A stretch of DNA of 34,550 nucleotides from NCBI GenBank assembly GCA_001917815.1, contig MNES01000007.1, forward strand, positions 1 through 34,550, in the 5' to 3' direction. The position numbers and the translations under genes are program-made. This document shows, one piece after another, positions 21,767-29,864 of the stretch; positions within the stretch are counted from its first letter, which is position 1, and each line of letters opens with the position of its first letter. The notes beneath the pieces were generated by a model. The model had not been told where the DNA came from and did no database searches. It worked only from the letters and a program-made list of their open reading frames with translations. The stretch is from Chloroflexi bacterium 13_1_40CM_65_17 (GTDB lineage Bacteria > Chloroflexota > Dormibacteria > Dormibacterales > Dormibacteraceae).

Positions 21767-22690
21767 TTATCCCGCCGGTGCGGGTTTGACAGCCGGCGGC
21801 TCGACCATCTTCACCGGGTGGTGCTCCGGCGCGTGCTCCTTGACGTACCCGCAGATCTTCACGATCACCTTGTCCTGCGCGGTGAGGTGATGCTGGAGGC
21901 GGCTGCACTCGTGCAGCACCGCTTCGGCATCGAGGTATGTCTGCTGCGCGCGACGATCGCCGGCCTGTCCCAGCACCTCCTGCCCGACCATGATCACGAA
22001 CATGAAGATCAGCTGCACGAGGCTCGATATGAAGAGGAGGAATGCGAACGGATAAGAGTCGAACTTGAGCAACCCGAGCTGGGCCAGCGCGATCCAGCCG
22101 AACTGTCCGACCGCCGCGGCGTAGAACGCCCACATCGTGCCCACTCTCTGGGTGAGGAAGGCCGCGATCTGCCCGTTGACGCCAATGTGCTGGTCTCTCA
22201 CGCGCGGTGGCTCGATCGCATGGCGCTTCTTGATCCAAGGGTGGGGCTGTGACTCGACCAGGCTGATGCCCTGGTTCAGGATGCGGTCCTGTGACTCGAG
22301 ATGTCGGTGGAGCTGCTCCACCTCATGCAGGATCGCCTCGGCATCGTTGTAAGTCGCCACAGCGCGCTTGTCTGCTGTGATGCCGAGAACCTGCTGGCCG
22401 ACCAGGATGATGAATACGAGCAACAGCTGGACCACGTTGCCAAGGAACAGCAAGAACGGGAACGGGTAGGGATCATCGCGGTGGAGCGGTCCCCACGTAG
22501 CCAGGATCATCCAGATCGAGATGAAGACGAGTGTCATGTAGACGACCCACATCGATCCGACTCTCTTTGTGATCCAGGCGGCCAGGCGGCCGTTGAAGCC
22601 GACGCGCTCGTCCGCGACCTTGGGGGGCGCCTTGAGCCGTCTCTTTTCGGTATGAGGGTGGCCCTCGTGGACGAAATCGACATCAGCCAT
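21767..22690 (-). CDS. Membrane protein with two tandem DUF1003 units
   Basis: This 307-residue protein is an internal duplication. Unit 1 (about 27-135) and unit 2 (about 166-273) each have G-x-N-G-x-x-A-A-(W/F), RVGSMW or RVGTMW, a membrane helix, DPYPF or DSYPF, a second helix ending in VGQQVLG or VGQEVLG, then a cytoplasmic helix with TYNDAEAILHE or TYLDAEAVLHE. DUF1003 proteins are normally single-unit, with two helices. The function is unknown, but the family often neighbours magnesium-transport genes in Actinomycetota as I recall. Four membrane helices in total are predicted. It overlaps the preceding CDF-like gene by 8 bp and lies 79 bp before the MgtE_N-CBS gene. Confidence 0.88.
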   Translation of the reverse strand: MADVDFVHEGHPHTEKRRLKAPPKVADERVGFNGRLAAWITKRVGSMWVVYMTLVFISIWMILATWGPLHRDDPYPFPFLLFLGNVVQLLLVFIILVGQQVLGITADKRAVATYNDAEAILHEVEQLHRHLESQDRILNQGISLVESQPHPWIKKRHAIEPPRVRDQHIGVNGQIAAFLTQRVGTMWAFYAAAVGQFGWIALAQLGLLKFDSYPFAFLLFISSLVQLIFMFVIMVGQEVLGQAGDRRAQQTYLDAEAVLHECSRLQHHLTAQDKVIVKICGYVKEHAPEHHPVKMVEPPAVKPAPAG

Positions 22691-23321
22691 CGCGGGAAAT
22701 CCTCCATTCGGCGCTTTCCAGCGCCTCGCGGGTCTCCGGAACGAGCCAGATCAGCAGGGCAAGCGCGGCTACGTACTGGGCCCACCAAAGTCCGAGGAAG
22801 GTGCTCAACCCGATGCCGGCGAGGGTGACGCCGGCCAGGTAGGCGCACGTGTAAGTCTCGGCAATGTCCGCCCGAAGCGCAGCGCTTTCGACGACGCGAT
22901 TGACGCGCGACTTGGCAGCCGCCAGCAGCGGCATCGCGATCACTGCCGTCCCGGCGACGGCCAGGCCCAGGATCGACCCTTCAGGCTTCAATCCCGTCAG
23001 CAGTCCAACAGCCGAGGTCACAACGACATAAGCGCAGAGAAGGATCAGGAGGATTGCCGAGATGCGGGTGGTCCTTCGTTCCAGGCGCTCGACACGGTCG
23101 AGGCTCGTGCCATTCGACTGAGCGATCAGGAGCCACAACAGCACGGCGCCGCTGAGAAGCTCGATGAGCGAGTCGAATCCGAATGCGGTGAGCAGGACGC
23201 TCCGCGCCGCGATGCCGGCGCCGATGGCCAGTACCGCCTCTAAAGCCATCCACACCACAGTCACGACCTCCAGGCGGATTCCGCGCCCAACCGCATCCCC
23301 TCGGGTCGTTGCGGTCGCCAC
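22683..23321 (-). CDS. CDF-like cation transporter, membrane domain only
   Basis: This 212-residue protein has about six membrane helices and no C-terminal cytoplasmic domain. Helix 2 carries FGFDSLIE (D50, E54) and helix 5 carries SAALRADIAETYTCAYL (D152, E155). These correspond to the two metal-binding motifs of cation diffusion facilitators, but with Glu and Cys in place of the classical His and Asp. This is the short CDF-like branch seen in many Actinomycetota. It may export a divalent cation; the metal is unknown. It follows the universal stress gene by 1 bp and overlaps the DUF1003 gene by 8 bp, so it belongs to the magnesium operon. Confidence 0.82.
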   Translation of the reverse strand: MATATTRGDAVGRGIRLEVVTVVWMALEAVLAIGAGIAARSVLLTAFGFDSLIELLSGAVLLWLLIAQSNGTSLDRVERLERRTTRISAILLILLCAYVVVTSAVGLLTGLKPEGSILGLAVAGTAVIAMPLLAAAKSRVNRVVESAALRADIAETYTCAYLAGVTLAGIGLSTFLGLWWAQYVAALALLIWLVPETREALESAEWRISRDG

Positions 23322-23322
23322 T

Positions 23323-23748
23323 CTAGTCGTCGTTGCCGGGCATCATGAGAACGGGGCACTTCGTGCCGTGCACCAGCTTCTTGCCGAGGTCGCCGAACAT
23401 GCGGTCGCTCAGGCCGTGGGGGTGGTGGCTGCCCACGACGATCAGCTCGGCGCCGAATTCCTTGGCCTTTTCGAGGATGAACTCCGCCAGGCGCTCGGGT
23501 CGGTGGCTCTCGATATCGGACGAGGCCCGAACTCCGGCCTCCACCAGCGTTCGCGCGACCTCCTCGCCGAATCGGAAGGATTCCGGAATCGACTCCTTTT
23601 CGAGGGTCGCCACCGACGTGACGACACGCGCCCTCATGTGCACGACGAGCACCGTCGAATCGAAGGCCTTGGCCAGCCCGGTGACCACGGGCACCGTTTC
23701 CTCAGCGTCGTCCGGACTGCCGACCGCCACCAGGATCTTCGAGAACAT
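23323..23748 (-). CDS. Universal stress protein (UspA family)
   Basis: This 141-residue single Usp domain begins MFSKILVAVGSPDDAEETV and contains AELIVVGSHHPHGLSDRMFGDLGKKLVHGTKCPVLMMPG. The ATP-binding loop is normally GxxG-x9-G-S/T; here the last pair is GD, so ATP binding may be weak. The ATG at 23748 has an AGGAGG site 8 nt upstream. The frame stays open further, through tRNA-Arg, but that extension is not real. It is the first gene of the five-gene cluster leading to the NRMT-like transporter, which suggests stress-linked control of metal transport. Confidence 0.9.
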   Translation of the reverse strand: MFSKILVAVGSPDDAEETVPVVTGLAKAFDSTVLVVHMRARVVTSVATLEKESIPESFRFGEEVARTLVEAGVRASSDIESHRPERLAEFILEKAKEFGAELIVVGSHHPHGLSDRMFGDLGKKLVHGTKCPVLMMPGNDD

Positions 23749-23816
23749 CAACCAGCCCTCCTGCCCAATTGGTTCGCCGCGATTATCGTCTTGAGCGGAA
23801 GCGCCGCGGAGAATAT

Positions 23817-23857
23817 CCCCTCTCCCCATCGGGGAGAGGGTTAGGGAGAGGGGCGTG
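23817..23857. repeat. Dispersed palindromic repeat, copy A
   Basis: CCCCTCTCCCC-AT-CGGGGAGAGG is a stem-loop, followed by GTTAGGGAGAGGGGCGTG. The same sequence occurs at 29815-29854 and 34073-34113. It is intergenic here, between the universal stress gene and tRNA-Arg. Confidence 0.85.
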
Positions 23858-23876
23858 ATAGCAGTATGAGAATTGG

Positions 23877-23949
23877 CGCCCCGCGAGGGATTCGAACCCC
23901 CGACCCTCTGCTTAGAAGGCAGATGCTCTATCCACTGAGCTAGCGGGGC
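23877..23949 (-). tRNA. tRNA-Arg (anticodon TCT)
   Basis: Reading leftward, acceptor arms GCCCCGC/GCGGGGC pair perfectly, T8-A9 and D arm GCTC/GAGC are normal, the anticodon loop CTTCTAA gives TCT, and the T arm GGGGG-TTCGAAT-CCCTC is canonical. It is 73 nt long with discriminator G, and CCA is not encoded. It decodes AGA. Confidence 0.95.
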
Positions 23950-23992
23950 CTGGTCGCCATTCCGGAGAGAATACGCGTGGGGGTGATGGTGA

Positions 23993-25513
23993 ATGCCTGA
24001 CAAGTTGCAGGGTTTGAAGATGATCCTGGCGGAGGTCGTGGACCTCCATCGTGCGGGCGCGGTTCTCGATTGGGACCAGGAAACCTACATGCCGCCTGGC
24101 GGCGTGCAGAACCGCTCGGAGCAGGCGTCGACGCTCAGCGAAGTCGCCCACCGGCGCTTCACGTCAGACGAGGTCGGTCGGTTGCTGGATGACGCCGAGG
24201 GCGCCGTGGCGAAGATGCCGTTCGACTCCGACGAGGCGAGCCTCGTGCGCGTCACCCGGCGCGACTACGACCTGGCGCGCAAGCTGCCGGCCGAGCTGGT
24301 CGCCGAGATTGCGCGTTCCAGCTCGGCGGCTCGACCTTTCTGGCAGCAGGCCCGCCGCGAGGCCAACTTCGCGATCTTCGCCCCGTATCTCGAGAAGAAC
24401 ATCGAGCTCAACAAGCGCGTGGCCGAGGCGCTGGGCTATGAGAAGCGTCCGTACGACGCGCTGCTCAACCGAACCGAGCCCGGATTGACGGCCGATCAGC
24501 TGGAGGCAATTTTCGCTGAGCTCAAGGCGGCAATCGTCCCGCTCGTCGCGGACATCAAACGCCATGCCGATGCAGTCGACGACAGCGTGCTCCATCGCGG
24601 ATTCGATCCGGACAAGCAGATCCGGTACGCGCTTGACACTGTCGCCGCGCTCGGCTATGACCTCGAGCGCGGAAGGCAGGACATCTCCACACATCCGTTC
24701 AGCATCGCCTTCGGCCCTGGGGACGTGCGCATCACCACACGCGTGAATCGCGACTTCTTCAACGAGTGCCTGTTCGGCTCGATCCACGAGGCAGGACACG
24801 GAATGTACTTCCAGGGCATCGGGCGCAACCTCGACCGCACGACAGTTTGGGACGGCGCCTCGCCCGGCGTCCACGAGTCGCAGTCGCGGCTGTGGGAGAA
24901 CCTCGTTGGGCGGAGCCTGCCGTTCTGGCATTACTTCTTCCCCAGCCTGCGCAAAACGTTCACAGAGCCACTAGAGGGCGTCGACGCCGAGGCCTTTTAC
25001 CGTGCGGTCAACAAGTCATATCCGTCGTTCATCCGAGTTGAGGCGGATGAGGTCACGTACAACCTGCACGTCCTCCTGCGTTTCGAGCTGGAAAACGACA
25101 TGCTGGAGGGCCGCCTGAAGGTGCGCGACGTGCCCGAGGCATGGAACGAGCTGTTCAAGTCGTACATCGGTCTCGATGTTCCGAACGACCGCGAGGGTGT
25201 GCTGCAAGACATTCATTGGTCGTTTGTCGGCTTCGCCGAGTTTCCGGGCTACACCCTGGGCAACGTCATCTCCGCCCAGCTGATGGAGAAGATCCGGTCG
25301 GACATCACCGACCTCGATGCGCATATCGAACGCGGCGAGTTTGCGACGCTTTTGGGATGGCTTCAGGAGCACGTCTACAAGCACGGACGCAAGTTCACTC
25401 CTGGTGAGCTGGTCGAGCGGGTGACCGGCGGGCCGTTGACGCCCAAGCCGTGGATCGCATACGTCCGGAAGAAATTCGGCGCCCTGTACGGGCTGGGCTT
25501 GGATCGCGACTAA
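23993..25513 (+). CDS. M32 family metallocarboxypeptidase (carboxypeptidase Taq type)
   Basis: This 506-residue protein has full M32 length and signatures: DWDQETYMPPGG near residue 27, HPFSIAFGPGDVRITTR, the zinc motif HEAGH (265-269) and HESQSRLWEN, where Glu295 is the third ligand. The motifs RVEADEVTYNLHVLLRFE and G-Y-x-L-G-N also match. It would remove C-terminal residues from peptides in the cytoplasm, with broad specificity but not acting at proline. The ATG at 23993 has a G-rich site upstream. It is convergent with the nitrilase gene, with a 4 bp overlap. Confidence 0.96.
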   Translation: MPDKLQGLKMILAEVVDLHRAGAVLDWDQETYMPPGGVQNRSEQASTLSEVAHRRFTSDEVGRLLDDAEGAVAKMPFDSDEASLVRVTRRDYDLARKLPAELVAEIARSSSAARPFWQQARREANFAIFAPYLEKNIELNKRVAEALGYEKRPYDALLNRTEPGLTADQLEAIFAELKAAIVPLVADIKRHADAVDDSVLHRGFDPDKQIRYALDTVAALGYDLERGRQDISTHPFSIAFGPGDVRITTRVNRDFFNECLFGSIHEAGHGMYFQGIGRNLDRTTVWDGASPGVHESQSRLWENLVGRSLPFWHYFFPSLRKTFTEPLEGVDAEAFYRAVNKSYPSFIRVEADEVTYNLHVLLRFELENDMLEGRLKVRDVPEAWNELFKSYIGLDVPNDREGVLQDIHWSFVGFAEFPGYTLGNVISAQLMEKIRSDITDLDAHIERGEFATLLGWLQEHVYKHGRKFTPGELVERVTGGPLTPKPWIAYVRKKFGALYGLGLDRD

Positions 25514-26475
25514 TGCGATCCGAAGTCCACGGGAGACCGCGCGTCTCGATTCACCTCGAGCCTGAAGATGTCCGGCCGGCCGTAGTGGCCCGCGACGTCC
25601 ATGGTTCGTTTCGCCACCGACGCCCGCGCCGGATCGCAATCCGCGTAGAGGATGCCGTGCTTGTCGCTGAGCGGCCCGGCGACCACCTTGCCGTCTGGGG
25701 CCACGATCACCGAGTCCCCCGGGTTGAACCACTCCTCCAGGTCGGGGAACAGCCGAGCCCGCTCGGGGAAGTCGGCCGGGATGTCCTTGCCTCGCATCGC
25801 CGTCCCGTTGCCGAGCACCCAGCAGCGCCCTTCTAGCGCGATGTGCCGCATCGTCGACACCCATGAGCTGCCCGCGTCCCAGGTGGGCGCGACATATACC
25901 TCGCACCCCTGCGCGAACAGGCTGAAGCGCGCCAGCGGCATGTAGTTCTCCCAGCAGATCAACGCCCCGACCCTGCCCGCCGGCGTCTCGGTGACGCGCA
26001 GCCCCTGCGCATCGCCAATCGCCCATACCATCCGCTCTGGATTCGTGGGCATCAGCTTCCGGTGGCGGTTCAGAATCTCGCCGTCGGGGCCGATCAGCAC
26101 CACGGTGTTGTAAAGCGTGCCTCGGCTGAACTCGGAATCCCGCTCGTGAATGCCTATCGACACCGTCTGCTTGAGGCGTCGCGCCGCCGCCTGGATCGGC
26201 TTCAAATGCGCGGCCTTCAGGTCGACGGCGTTCTCGAGAAGGCGGCCATGGATCTTGCCGGTGAGCTCGTAGTCGTCGCCCGGCCGCAGCCGCCACAGCC
26301 ATTCCGGGTATCCAGGCAGCCATGTCTCGGGAAAGGAGACGAGCCGTGCCCCGCCCTCAGCCGCTTCCTCCATCAGCTGGACGCCGCGCTTGATGGTCTT
26401 GTCACGATGAAGCAGCACAGGCGGGTACTGGATGACGGCGACTCGGTGGGGATGCGCGGTTTTCTTCTTTGGCAT
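25510..26475 (-). CDS. Nitrilase (carbon-nitrogen hydrolase family)
   Basis: This 321-residue protein has the Glu-Lys-Cys triad: E50 (FPETWLPGYPEW), K140 (NRHRKLMP) and C174 (ALICWENYMPL). The CWENYMP sequence and the ETWLPGYP segment are those of true nitrilases rather than amidases. It would hydrolyse an organic nitrile to acid and ammonia in the cytoplasm, probably as a spiral oligomer (family knowledge). The substrate is unknown. It follows the HMG-CoA-lyase-like gene by 15 bp, likely in one transcript. A TAGACT box lies about 12 nt before the ATG. Confidence 0.93.
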   Translation of the reverse strand: MPKKKTAHPHRVAVIQYPPVLLHRDKTIKRGVQLMEEAAEGGARLVSFPETWLPGYPEWLWRLRPGDDYELTGKIHGRLLENAVDLKAAHLKPIQAAARRLKQTVSIGIHERDSEFSRGTLYNTVVLIGPDGEILNRHRKLMPTNPERMVWAIGDAQGLRVTETPAGRVGALICWENYMPLARFSLFAQGCEVYVAPTWDAGSSWVSTMRHIALEGRCWVLGNGTAMRGKDIPADFPERARLFPDLEEWFNPGDSVIVAPDGKVVAGPLSDKHGILYADCDPARASVAKRTMDVAGHYGRPDIFRLEVNRDARSPVDFGSH

Positions 26476-26490
26476 GGCGCAGTCTTGAGT

Positions 26491-27381
26491 CTATCCGGCC
26501 GCCGGAAAATCTCCTGCTCGCGACACCATGCTCGGCAGCTCCTTGCCAAGCCGCTGCCCAAGCCAGCGCGAGCACTCGATCAAGGCATCCAGGTCGATCC
26601 CGGTTTCCACACCCATGCCGCGAAGCAGATACACCAGGTCCTCGGTGGCTATGTTGCCGGTCGCCTTGGGCGCGAACGGGCAGCCCCCTGCTCCGCCCAC
26701 CGACGCGTCGAGCGAAACCACCCCTCGCTCCAGCGCGGTCACTGCATTTGCATAGCCCGTATTGCGCGTGTTGTGGAAGTGCGCGCCCACCGTCGCGCCC
26801 AGGTCGCGTGCGCCGCGGATGAGCACCTTCACCTGTGATGGCACCCCGACCCCGATCGTGTCGGCAAGGCAGATCTCATCCGGCGGCACCGCCATCAAAC
26901 GCTCGACGAGGTTCAGCACGCGCGCTGGTGCGACCGGGCCCTCGAATGGACAGCCGAACGCAACGCTGATGGTGACGGTGATCGGGATTCGATCCGCGCG
27001 CGCGCGGGGAATCAGGGCGAGAGCCGTGCGCAGACCTTCCTCGGTGGTCGCGTTCTGGTTGCGGCGGCCGAACTCGTCCGTGGCGGCGAACGCGTAGTGC
27101 ACCTCGTCCACGCCCGCCCCGATCGCGCGGTCGTAACCCATCTCGTTCAGCACCAGGCCGGCGTATGACGAGTCGGGACGGCGGTGCAGAGCCACCATGA
27201 CCTCTTCGGCGCCCGCCATCTGCGGCACGAGCTTCGGGTTGACGAAGCTGGCCGCTTCGATGCGCCTCAGGCCCGCGGCCGCGAGCCGGTCGCTCAGCTC
27301 CGCGCGCACCGCCGGCTCCAGCACACGGTCCTCGTTCTGCAGTCCATCGCGAGGACCGACGTCGCAGATGATCAGGCTCAC
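26491..27381 (-). CDS. Hydroxymethylglutaryl-CoA lyase-like enzyme (DRE-TIM metallolyase)
   Basis: This 296-residue protein keeps all HMG-CoA lyase residues at the same spacing as the human enzyme: R11 and D12 (VGPRDGLQNE), H201 and H203 (GAHFHNTRNTG), C234 (GGAGGCPFAPKATGN) and N243. It would cleave 3-hydroxy-3-methylglutaryl-CoA, or a related tertiary-hydroxy acyl-CoA, to acetyl-CoA and a keto acid in leucine breakdown. No other leucine-degradation gene is near; its partner here is a nitrilase. The ATG is at 27381. Confidence 0.93.
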   Translation of the reverse strand: MSLIICDVGPRDGLQNEDRVLEPAVRAELSDRLAAAGLRRIEAASFVNPKLVPQMAGAEEVMVALHRRPDSSYAGLVLNEMGYDRAIGAGVDEVHYAFAATDEFGRRNQNATTEEGLRTALALIPRARADRIPITVTISVAFGCPFEGPVAPARVLNLVERLMAVPPDEICLADTIGVGVPSQVKVLIRGARDLGATVGAHFHNTRNTGYANAVTALERGVVSLDASVGGAGGCPFAPKATGNIATEDLVYLLRGMGVETGIDLDALIECSRWLGQRLGKELPSMVSRAGDFPAAG

Positions 27382-27405
27382 ATAGATAAAGGTAGTGCGG
27401 CGGGG

Positions 27406-28257
27406 CTAGATCCCGACAGGCACAAGGTCCAGCATCGCGTGAGCCTGCGCCGCCGCGCCCAATCGGCCGACGCCCAACAGGTCCTCGATCGTAGCCAGCA
27501 GCGAGTAGTGGTCATAGGCGGCTTTGCTTTCGCGGTGCCCTGACGCCACCACCAAAGTCAGCACCCGGTTATCGGCGCTGCCGTCGTCTTCGTCCCACGT
27601 GATGAACAGGAAGCCATGGTTCTTCCACGCCGTCGAGCTCTTGATCTGCCCCACTGTTTGCCTGAGCCATTGATCGCCGGTCGCCACCGGGCAGTCATGC
27701 GTGTCGTGACAGCGGTCGGGCGTGATCCAGCTGAACCGCGCGGTGTTGTTCGCGAGGTCACCGGCGAACGCCGTGAACGGCACCACGTTGGAAGGACAGC
27801 GCCCGCCGTAGAAGGCGAAGGGATTGTGTCCCGGGTCATAAGGGACCGGACTGTTCAGGCAGCCGCCGTCACCAAGCCCCTCCATGTACGCACGCCACGT
27901 GATGCCCGCGGTGGTCAGCTGGGTCCCGAGGTCCTGCTTGGGCAGCACGTGGTAGCTGTCATCGGTGATCCCCCAGGTCGAGCCCGACGTCAGCGCCAGG
28001 TAGTTCGGGACGCTTGGGTGCGTGATCGCGCGATAGTTGCTGGCCACACCGTGTTGGCTCGCCAGGGAGGCCGTGAACGGGCCGCCCAACGCTTCGGCCA
28101 CTGTCCTGTTCTCCATGACGATCACAAATACGTGCGGCAGGCCCGGAAGATCGCCGTGGGTGGCGCTACCGCCACATGCCCCCAGATTCGCCGCGAGCAA
28201 GACGATTCGGGCTAATAGTTGTAGCCTCTTGATTTTTCGAGTCGCTCTATTTATCAT
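27406..28257 (-). CDS. Lipoprotein phosphoesterase (AcpA/phospholipase C-like superfamily)
   Basis: This 283-residue protein starts with a basic region, a hydrophobic segment and a lipobox NLGAC, with Cys28 as the lipid site, so it is probably an outer-face lipoprotein. The catalytic domain has the phosphoesterase family motifs FVIVMENRT (45-55), HPSVPNYLALTSGS, and a C-terminal FITWDEDDG with nearby GHR and YDHYSLLATIEDLLG. It would hydrolyse phosphate mono- or diesters; acid phosphatase is the most likely role. It is divergent from the DHA2 exporter, with only 32 bp between the starts. Confidence 0.88.
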   Translation of the reverse strand: MINRATRKIKRLQLLARIVLLAANLGACGGSATHGDLPGLPHVFVIVMENRTVAEALGGPFTASLASQHGVASNYRAITHPSVPNYLALTSGSTWGITDDSYHVLPKQDLGTQLTTAGITWRAYMEGLGDGGCLNSPVPYDPGHNPFAFYGGRCPSNVVPFTAFAGDLANNTARFSWITPDRCHDTHDCPVATGDQWLRQTVGQIKSSTAWKNHGFLFITWDEDDGSADNRVLTLVVASGHRESKAAYDHYSLLATIEDLLGVGRLGAAAQAHAMLDLVPVGI

Positions 28258-28289
28258 GCGACTAGACCCATCGAGAGGAGCTCATACAG

Positions 28290-29864
28290 ATGACCATGAC
28301 CACACTAGGAACAACGCCGGAGCGGCTGCGCGGACGTTGGTTGGGCCTGGCCGCCCTCACCATCAGCGGGCTCGTCCTCGGGCTCGACATCACGATCCTG
28401 GTCACCGCCCTGCCCACGCTGTCAGCCAAGCTCAACGCGACCACAGATCAGCTGCAATGGATGTCGGCCGCCTACACGCTCGCTCTGGCCGGCTTCATGC
28501 TGCCCGCCGGAGTGCTCGGCGACCGCCTCGGCCGCAAGCGGTTGCTGCTGATCGGACTGGTCACCTTCGGCATCTCTTCGGGGATCGCGAGCCAGATGAC
28601 CTCGGCGAACGGGCTGATCCTCATGCGGGTGATCATGGGCGCCAGCGGCGCCATCGTCCTTCCGCTCATGCAGTCGATGCTGCCGTCGATGTTTCAGGCC
28701 GACGAGCGCCAGCGCGCCATCGGCTTAGCTGGGGCCGGTTCGTTCATCGGACTGCCGCTGGGACCGCTCCTGGCCGGCTGGTTGCTCACGCACTACGACT
28801 GGGGTTCCATCTTCTTGATCAACGCACCGGTGGTCGTCATTGCGGTCATCGGCGTGTGGTTCTTCGTACCAGAGAGCAAGGACCCGGCCGCGCGGCGACT
28901 CGATTGGATCGGCGCCGTCCTCGAGGTGCTCGGCGTGACGGGCATCGTCTACGGCATCATCGAACAGCCTGTTCGTGGCTGGACTGACGTCCAGGTGTAC
29001 GTGCCGATTGCCGGCGGTGCGGTACTCGTCGCAGCATTCGTGATGTGGCAGCTGCGGACCCGCTTCCCGCTCATCGACCTCAAACTGTTCACGAGCGCGC
29101 GATTCTCGTGGGCAACGGTCGCCTTCACGATCGTGGGCTTCGCGATGACCGGAGTGCTGTTCATTCTTTCCCCCTTCCTGCAGATCGTGCAGGGCAACGA
29201 CGCCCAGGGTACGGGCGTACGACTGATTCCTCTGATCGCGGCCATGATGGTCGGGGCCATCAGCACCGACTGGCTCGCGAAGCGTTTCGGCGCCAAGGTC
29301 TTGGTGGCGGGCGGCATGCTTGGAAACGCAGCGGGAATGATCATTCTGTCGCGCGTCGGCGTCGACACGGGCTACGCACTCGTCGCGCTTGCGCTTGCGG
29401 TGAGCGGGATCAGCATCGCCTTCACCATGGTGCCCGCTCTCGATGCCATCCTCGGCTCCTTGCCCGCCGGCGAGACCGGCGCCGGGAGCGCGCTGACCCG
29501 AACGCTGCAGAACATCGGGTCATCGTTCGGCGTCGCGATCATGGGCAGCATCCTCAACAGCGCGTACCAAGCGGGGATCAGCGCCCATCTCGCTGGACTC
29601 CCGGCACTGGCGCAGTCGGCGGCTCAGAGCAGCGTTGCCGTAGCAGCTGCTTTCGCGCACCGCCTCCCAGGCCCTGCTGGGGCCCAACTCCTGCGAGCGG
29701 CCCAGGAGGCCTACTCTCAGGGGATGTCAGAGGTGATGGTTGTGAGCGCGGCGATGATGATCACGGGCGCGGTGCTGATGGCGCTGTTCCTCCCGGCGCG
29801 GGCGCCGCGAATGTCCCCTCTCCCCATCGGGGAATTGGTTAGGGAGAGGGGCGTCAGCGCCTGA
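28290..29864 (+). CDS. DHA2-family (EmrB/QacA type, 14-helix) MFS drug exporter
   Basis: This 524-residue MFS protein has fourteen predicted membrane helices. Helix 1 has LDITILVTALPTLSAKLNA, where a D-x-T-I-V-x-V-A-L-P motif is typical of DHA2 exporters. The loop 2-3 motif is GVLGDRLGRKRLLLIG and motif C is present as GPLLAGWLL. It would export toxic compounds using the proton gradient. A GAGGAG site precedes the ATG. Its final 17 codons are encoded by a palindromic repeat copy (29815-29854), so the native C-terminus has been replaced. TGATG joins its stop to the next gene, the TetR regulator. Confidence 0.93.
   Translation: MTMTTLGTTPERLRGRWLGLAALTISGLVLGLDITILVTALPTLSAKLNATTDQLQWMSAAYTLALAGFMLPAGVLGDRLGRKRLLLIGLVTFGISSGIASQMTSANGLILMRVIMGASGAIVLPLMQSMLPSMFQADERQRAIGLAGAGSFIGLPLGPLLAGWLLTHYDWGSIFLINAPVVVIAVIGVWFFVPESKDPAARRLDWIGAVLEVLGVTGIVYGIIEQPVRGWTDVQVYVPIAGGAVLVAAFVMWQLRTRFPLIDLKLFTSARFSWATVAFTIVGFAMTGVLFILSPFLQIVQGNDAQGTGVRLIPLIAAMMVGAISTDWLAKRFGAKVLVAGGMLGNAAGMIILSRVGVDTGYALVALALAVSGISIAFTMVPALDAILGSLPAGETGAGSALTRTLQNIGSSFGVAIMGSILNSAYQAGISAHLAGLPALAQSAAQSSVAVAAAFAHRLPGPAGAQLLRAAQEAYSQGMSEVMVVSAAMMITGAVLMALFLPARAPRMSPLPIGELVRERGVSA
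29815..29854. repeat. Dispersed palindromic repeat, copy B, inside the MFS 3' end
   Basis: This copy matches copy A except at the base of the first stem (GGGGAATTGG for GGGGAGAGG). It lies in frame in the MFS gene, encoding SPLPIGELVRERGV. The bases before it (GCGCCGCGAATGT) also resemble those before copy A (GCGCCGCGGAGAATAT). Confidence 0.85.

Noticed and set aside
23749-24003. N-terminal extension of the universal stress protein frame (peptide LAQWIEHLPSKQRVGGSNPS)
   Set aside because: It is the translation of tRNA-Arg and repeat copy A; the real start, with its ribosome binding site, is at 23748.
25016-26323. Long minus-strand frame across the nitrilase and M32 genes (435 codons)
   Set aside because: Shadow frame; both underlying genes have intact catalytic motifs.
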